Below are positions 51,693-54,426 of a DNA stretch of 54,426 nt, in pieces. The stretch is from Oligoflexales bacterium. GTDB taxonomy: Bacteria > Bdellovibrionota_B > Oligoflexia > Oligoflexales > RGVZ01. The notes beneath the pieces were generated by a model. That model worked only from the letters and a program-made list of their open reading frames with translations, searched no databases and was not told the origin of the DNA. Position 1 is the first letter of the stretch. Each line of letters opens with the position of its first letter. The position numbers were made by a program, and so were the translations under genes. The DNA is taken from contig CANJZQ010000012.1 in the NCBI GenBank assembly GCA_947479535.1, positions 1-54,426 on the forward strand. The letters are read 5' to 3'.

Positions 51693-52513
51693 AACAGCAA
51701 ACAGCGTCCAGTCAGCGGAGTTTTTTCAGGATCTATCGCCAGGCCCTGTCCAACAGTGCTGGCGTGATGTTGGCCTATCGCAGCAATTTGATCTTTTTTT
51801 TCCTGTTTGAATCTTTTTTTCTGACGTCTTCGTTTCTTGGGGCGGGCTTGGGCGTCAGTTTGGCCGGAGGCAGCATCAATGGCTGGTCACGGGATCAGGT
51901 CTTCGCCCTGACGGCCCTTAACGGGGTGAGCCACCAGTTTTTTGTCTGTTTTTTTATCGCTCCTCTTTTTAACCTGCCCGAATATGTTTGGAATGGTCGG
52001 ATGGATTATATTTTGCAGAAGCCGTTGCATCCCTTGCTTGCTTTGATGGCCACCAGTGAAATCATGATTTCCAATGTTCCGAATTTCGCGATCAATCTGG
52101 CCTTGGCGGTCTATTTTATTTTGAAAATAGCACCTCCATCTGGGGCTTCGGTCTGGTTGGCTTTTGGACTACTTGGAAGTCTCGGAATAGCAGTTCGTTT
52201 CGCCTTGGCGATATTTTGTATGGCGCCGGCATTTTTCGCAGAGCGATTGGTCGAAGGAGAAGACGGGTTTTGGTCCATTGTCGGTACCGGTCGTTTTCCA
52301 ACCAGTGTTTTTCCGCGCGCCGTCGAACGCATCATGCTCTACGTTATCCCATTGTCTCTGATGGCGGCCGTTCCTGCCGGGTTTTTATTCAATCGATTAG
52401 ATTGGCAGCAGGTGGCGATGGCGGGGACTTCTGGCTGTTTTTTTGTCGTTGGATCGCTGCTGTTTTTCAACTGGGCGGTGCGAAGCTACAAATCTGTCAA
52501 TTCCGGCCTTTAG
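51689..52513 (+). CDS. ABC-2 exporter permease (COG3694 type)
   Basis: This 274-residue membrane protein has six predicted helices (first near 29-52). Segments such as NGRMDYILQKPLHPLL and FGLLGSLGIAVRFALAI fit the COG3694-like partner permease. It overlaps the previous gene by four bases. Its TAG stop (52511-52513) abuts the first repeat fragment GTCATCCTGA, so the repeats lie directly downstream. Confidence 0.85.
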   Translation: MKQQTASSQRSFFRIYRQALSNSAGVMLAYRSNLIFFFLFESFFLTSSFLGAGLGVSLAGGSINGWSRDQVFALTALNGVSHQFFVCFFIAPLFNLPEYVWNGRMDYILQKPLHPLLALMATSEIMISNVPNFAINLALAVYFILKIAPPSGASVWLAFGLLGSLGIAVRFALAIFCMAPAFFAERLVEGEDGFWSIVGTGRFPTSVFPRAVERIMLYVIPLSLMAAVPAGFLFNRLDWQQVAMAGTSGCFFVVGSLLFFNWAVRSYKSVNSGL

Positions 52514-52697
52514 TCATCCTGAACTGTCCCCGTCATTCTGAGGCCGTAGGCCGAAGAATCCTTTCTTAATCCGTCATCCTGAGCGAAGCGAAGGATCTTT
52601 TCTTAATCCGTCACCCTGCCGTTAACGAAGGATCCTTCGCTTCGCTCAGGATGACGGAGTGCGCAGCTCAGGATGACGGCTGTTCTTGGGATGACGG
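52512..52697. repeat. Cluster of dispersed hairpin repeats between convergent genes
   Basis: Five to seven copies are visible. Full plus-oriented units are at about 52531-52567 (class with GGCC inner stem) and 52573-52604 (class with GC inner stem). A degraded unit is at 52609-52634 and an inverted unit at 52631-52656, sharing GAAGGATCCTTC as a palindrome. Partial units are at 52513, 52667-52680 and 52688-52697. The inverted arrangement could form a large hairpin between the permease and MFS genes. Confidence 0.85.
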
Positions 52698-53918
52698 ACC
52701 AGGGAGCAGGGTGGCCAGGACGGCGGATGCGATAAAAAAGCCAGACGCCGCAATCAACGGACCGGAAAATCCATACCGTTCCGCCATCGCACCGATGAGC
52801 CATGGTGCCGCAGCGCTGACTCCACGGCCGGTGTTGTAAATGGTGCTTTGCGCAGTTGCCCGGATATGAACTGGGAAGATCTCCGATAGCATTGGCGACA
52901 GTGCGCTGAAATGACCGTGGCCAAAAAGTCCGATTAAAGGACCAATTAAAATCAAATTAGCGCCGGATGTCGCCTGATGAACAAAAACTGGGGCAAGGAT
53001 TGCAGCCATCACAACATAAAGTGCATAAGCCCGTTTGCGCCCAAGAAAATCTGCGACCCAGCCGAACGAGACATATCCGACGAAGGCTCCTGATTGGAGG
53101 GCAATCGTCCAATTCACGGATTTGAAAAAGCTCAGGCCCGCACCGCCTTTTTCAATCGGTGTGGCGAGAAATGAGGGGAGCCAGGTGAAAAATCCCCAGA
53201 CGCCAAACATCACACATGCGACCATTGCGGTCGCAACAAGAAAAGCACGGCGCCACCGCGGATCGAACAGCGCGCCGAGTTGCAAGGTCATGGAATCAAG
53301 AAGGGACCGTGCATCCTTGGGGGCAACGTGGGCCGTGCGGGCATGATGGATCTGCCATTCCATTGGCTCATCAATTTTTGCGCGGATCCAAAATGTTGCG
53401 AGGGCAGGGAGGGCGCCAAAAGCAAACAGATACCTCCAGCCAAGAAGTGGCAGGACATAAAGGGACAGAAGTGCCGAGGCAATAAATCCAATCGCCCATC
53501 CTGATTGCATCAGGGCGAGGGCTTTGTTGCGCTTTTCTGCGGGCCAGGTCTCTGCCACAAGGGTCGCGCCGGTGGCCCACTCTCCGCCCATCCCAATGCC
53601 GAGCAAACAGCGCCAAATGAGCAGCTGCCATTCGTTCTGGGCCGTGGCGCTCCCCAGCGAAGCCGCGGAATAGATCAGGATGGTGACGGAGAGCATTTTC
53701 GCCCGTCCCAGTTTGTCTGCCAGCACCCCGAAAAGCAAACCACCAAAGGCAGAACAAACCAGCGTGCACGTCAAAATGAAACCGGCAAACCCAGTCCCAA
53801 AATTGAAGTTTCCGGTCAGTTGCGGAATCGCAAAGAGAAACAGCGTGAAATCAAACGCATCGAGGGCCCAACCCATGGTCGCGGCGGCGAGGGTCAGGCG
53901 TAGTTGGTTATTGGTCAA
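52668..53918 (-). CDS. MFS transporter
   Basis: This 416-residue secondary transporter has twelve predicted membrane helices. The MFS loop motif VLADKLGRAKML at about 64-75 and GMGGEWATGATLVAE fit the sugar/organic-acid/proline-type proton symporter group. The substrate is unknown. Its last codons and TGA stop lie in the repeat cluster (stop complement at 52668-52670 within a repeat fragment). Its start overlaps the parvulin gene's stop by four bases. Confidence 0.9.
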   Translation of the reverse strand: MTNNQLRLTLAAATMGWALDAFDFTLFLFAIPQLTGNFNFGTGFAGFILTCTLVCSAFGGLLFGVLADKLGRAKMLSVTILIYSAASLGSATAQNEWQLLIWRCLLGIGMGGEWATGATLVAETWPAEKRNKALALMQSGWAIGFIASALLSLYVLPLLGWRYLFAFGALPALATFWIRAKIDEPMEWQIHHARTAHVAPKDARSLLDSMTLQLGALFDPRWRRAFLVATAMVACVMFGVWGFFTWLPSFLATPIEKGGAGLSFFKSVNWTIALQSGAFVGYVSFGWVADFLGRKRAYALYVVMAAILAPVFVHQATSGANLILIGPLIGLFGHGHFSALSPMLSEIFPVHIRATAQSTIYNTGRGVSAAAPWLIGAMAERYGFSGPLIAASGFFIASAVLATLLPGPSSQEQPSS

Positions 53919-54426
53919 CGGGAAACACCTGCAGCCGATGCTTTACTGACCACTTCCCGGTGCAGGTCAGAGCGGTAACGTTGCTCGACTTCGTCACGAA
54001 CTTCCTCAAAGGTCACGTTTTGGGGCGGGACTTCGCCGGTGACCAGGATGGCATGCCAGCCAAACTCAGTTTTCACTGGCTGGCCGTAGACTTGACCAAT
54101 GTTGGTCGAGAAAATGGCGTCTTCAAGGGGCTTTAGCATCTGCCCTTTGGTGAATGTTCCAAGGTCGCCACTCTTCGCGCCTTCTGGCGCCGATGGAGAA
54201 AATTCTTTCACCAGGATTTCCAAATTCACGTTTGGTTCTCGCAGGGCTGAGATAGCCGCTTTGGCGGCCACTTCCTCGCGGGTAACAATGTGAAAGGCGC
54301 TGCGCTGGTGCTTGGTAAATTCGGCGCGATGGTCTTGAAAGTATTTCCGCAGGGCAGCTTCGCTGGTTTTGTCTTTCAAGTACGACTCCACGTACATCGA
54401 TGCCAAAATGTGCTCGCGCTGCGCCG
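53915..54426 (-). CDS. Parvulin-type peptidyl-prolyl isomerase, 5' truncated
   Basis: The frame is open to the right edge, so the N-terminus lies outside. About 170 C-terminal residues remain. The parvulin signature is FHIVTREE, then GAKSGDLGTFTKGQMLKPLE and VYGQPVKTEFGWHAILV, which are the PpiC/SurA rotamase segments. Such proteins assist folding of exported proteins, and a SurA- or PrsA-like role is likely but the missing signal cannot be checked. It overlaps the MFS gene by four bases. Confidence 0.9.
   Translation of the reverse strand, partial: AQREHILASMYVESYLKDKTSEAALRKYFQDHRAEFTKHQRSAFHIVTREEVAAKAAISALREPNVNLEILVKEFSPSAPEGAKSGDLGTFTKGQMLKPLEDAIFSTNIGQVYGQPVKTEFGWHAILVTGEVPPQNVTFEEVRDEVEQRYRSDLHREVVSKASAAGVSR

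Overview
The window reads as a chromosomal segment of a Gram-negative, fairly GC-rich bacterium with densely packed genes. Evidence for an outer membrane is strong: many lipoprotein signal peptides, several probable outer-membrane beta-barrels, a BamE-like lipoprotein, a Tat-exported PhoX-type phosphatase and periplasmic cytochromes. The mixture (MutL with an endonuclease site, HutI, PhoX, a Phytophthora-type transglutaminase-elicitor domain, many lipoproteins) is compatible with Bdellovibrionota/Oligoflexia or another delta-type proteobacterial lineage. That placement is an inference; there is no rRNA in the window. No gene-free stretch exceeds about 300 bases, and many adjacent genes overlap by 1 to 17 bases, so most cistrons are probably translationally coupled.

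Layout. 1-256: repeat copies and an unidentified left-edge fragment. 257-7346: an atypical zinc-ribbon SDR protein, an HNH endonuclease, a 2-oxoacid dehydrogenase E2/E3 pair (without E1) and small hypotheticals. 7387-10926: engB, diverging from mutL-miaA. 10960-14136: an overlapping chain of six genes with two YtkA-like Met/His-rich exported proteins, a CxxC-starting probable outer-membrane protein, a thioredoxin-like protein, a hotdog thioesterase and a prepilin-like protein. 14111-16332 (minus): ubiE/menG, a small outer-membrane protein and a CobU homologue lacking the guanylylation histidine. 16411-23112: tyrS, an SH3 protein, an M48 peptidase, an OmpP1/FadL-like protein, greA, photolyase and an RRM protein with a clear terminator. 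23149-27291 (minus): cysS, hutI and a TIGR01777-type epimerase.

27557-36010 looks like a phosphate or phospho-compound acquisition region: a PhoX-type phosphatase, an RDD membrane protein, a DNA-binding regulator fused to a degenerate IrrE/ImmA-like domain, and a complete four-gene CUT1 ABC importer most like Ugp. 36214-44510 is rich in exported proteins: a six-cysteine secreted protein, aldehyde dehydrogenase, transglutaminase-elicitor lipoprotein, FluC fluoride channel, SH3 lipoprotein, VWA lipoprotein, TPR-like protein and a diheme cytochrome lipoprotein. 44481-49693 contains rdgB, bolA, tRNA-Thr(CGU) and a molybdoenzyme operon (fdhD, DUF7009-like gene, YdeP/FdhF-like oxidoreductase, mobA) whose last stop codon lies inside the tRNA gene. 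49850-54426 holds a three-gene ABC exporter, a repeat cluster, an MFS transporter and a truncated parvulin.

The observations most worth following are: (1) a short dispersed repeat whose variants covary to keep the same hairpin, and which has been captured in frame in the MutL linker; (2) the YtkA-YtkA-CxxC outer-membrane protein-thioredoxin operon, which resembles a periplasmic metal or redox system without an obvious name; (3) the pseudo-IrrE regulator beside the phosphatase/importer genes; and (4) a CobU homologue and an SDR protein that each lack a canonical catalytic residue.
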